From CAIZGX01 sp044371675 (GTDB lineage Bacteria; Bacteroidota; Bacteroidia; Flavobacteriales_D; Sanyastnellaceae), in assembly GCA_044371675.1 (NCBI GenBank), contig JBILTF010000057.1, positions 1 through 14,419 on the forward strand: a stretch of 14,419 nt of DNA, read 5' to 3'. This document shows positions 14,406 through 14,419 of this stretch, piece after piece. A model generated the notes under the pieces. That model saw only the letters and a list, made by a program, of their open reading frames with translations, did no database searches and was not told the DNA's origin. How positions within the stretch are numbered: the stretch's first letter is position 1; each line of letters begins with the position of its first letter. Position numbers and translations under genes: made by a program.

Positions 14406-14419
14406 GCGAGAAACCTCTA

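Noticed and set aside
1..14419. CRISPR arrays, tRNA/rRNA genes, insertion sequences, prophage genes
   Set aside because: I scanned the intergenic gaps (all under about 175 bases) and found no spaced repeats, cloverleaf-like sequence, terminal inverted repeats or transposase/phage motifs.

Overview
The window looks like chromosomal DNA from a member of the Bacteroidota, most likely a marine-type Flavobacteriales relative. Four things point there: a type III glutamine synthetase, a protein matching the type IX secretion 'plug' (DUF5103) family, a Tgt enzyme without the usual zinc cysteines, and -7 promoter boxes of the TAnnTTTG type with no Shine-Dalgarno sequences. Base composition and gene style are even throughout. 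I see no insertion sequence, phage, CRISPR array, tRNA or rRNA. Coding density is very high, and the largest gap between genes is about 175 bases (1993-2168), so no gene-free stretch exceeds 300 bases.

Left part (1-6932): a 3'-truncated glnN-type gene on the minus strand diverges from a plus-strand run of four genes. These are a secreted prolyl-oligopeptidase-like protein, tgt, an LptF/LptG-family permease and a short-chain dehydrogenase, chained by 4, 4 and 1 base overlaps. The intergenic region at 1993-2168 holds -7-like boxes for both directions, a tandem repeat and a G/C-run hairpin near the glnN start.

Middle (6988-10774): a stand-alone SF2 helicase has its own -7 box. It is followed by a SulP anion transporter and a beta-carbonic anhydrase 11 bases apart, which reads as a bicarbonate uptake/hydration pair.

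Right part (10769-14419): a minus-strand pair (ApbE-like lipoprotein, then tsaD) converges on the carbonic anhydrase gene with a 6-base overlap of the stop codons. It diverges from the T9SS plug-family gene across only 31 bases that hold two back-to-back -7 boxes. A short unrecognised ORF converges at the right edge.

This is mostly housekeeping territory, and I do not see a clear new multi-gene system. The points worth a second look are two secreted proteins that keep an enzyme fold signature but lack the catalytic residues (hydrolase-like at 2169-4013, ApbE-like at 11784-12833), the zinc-less Tgt, a repeated 'TAnnTTT(G/A), four bases, start codon' arrangement that suggests leaderless transcripts, and the repeat/hairpin architecture upstream of glnN.
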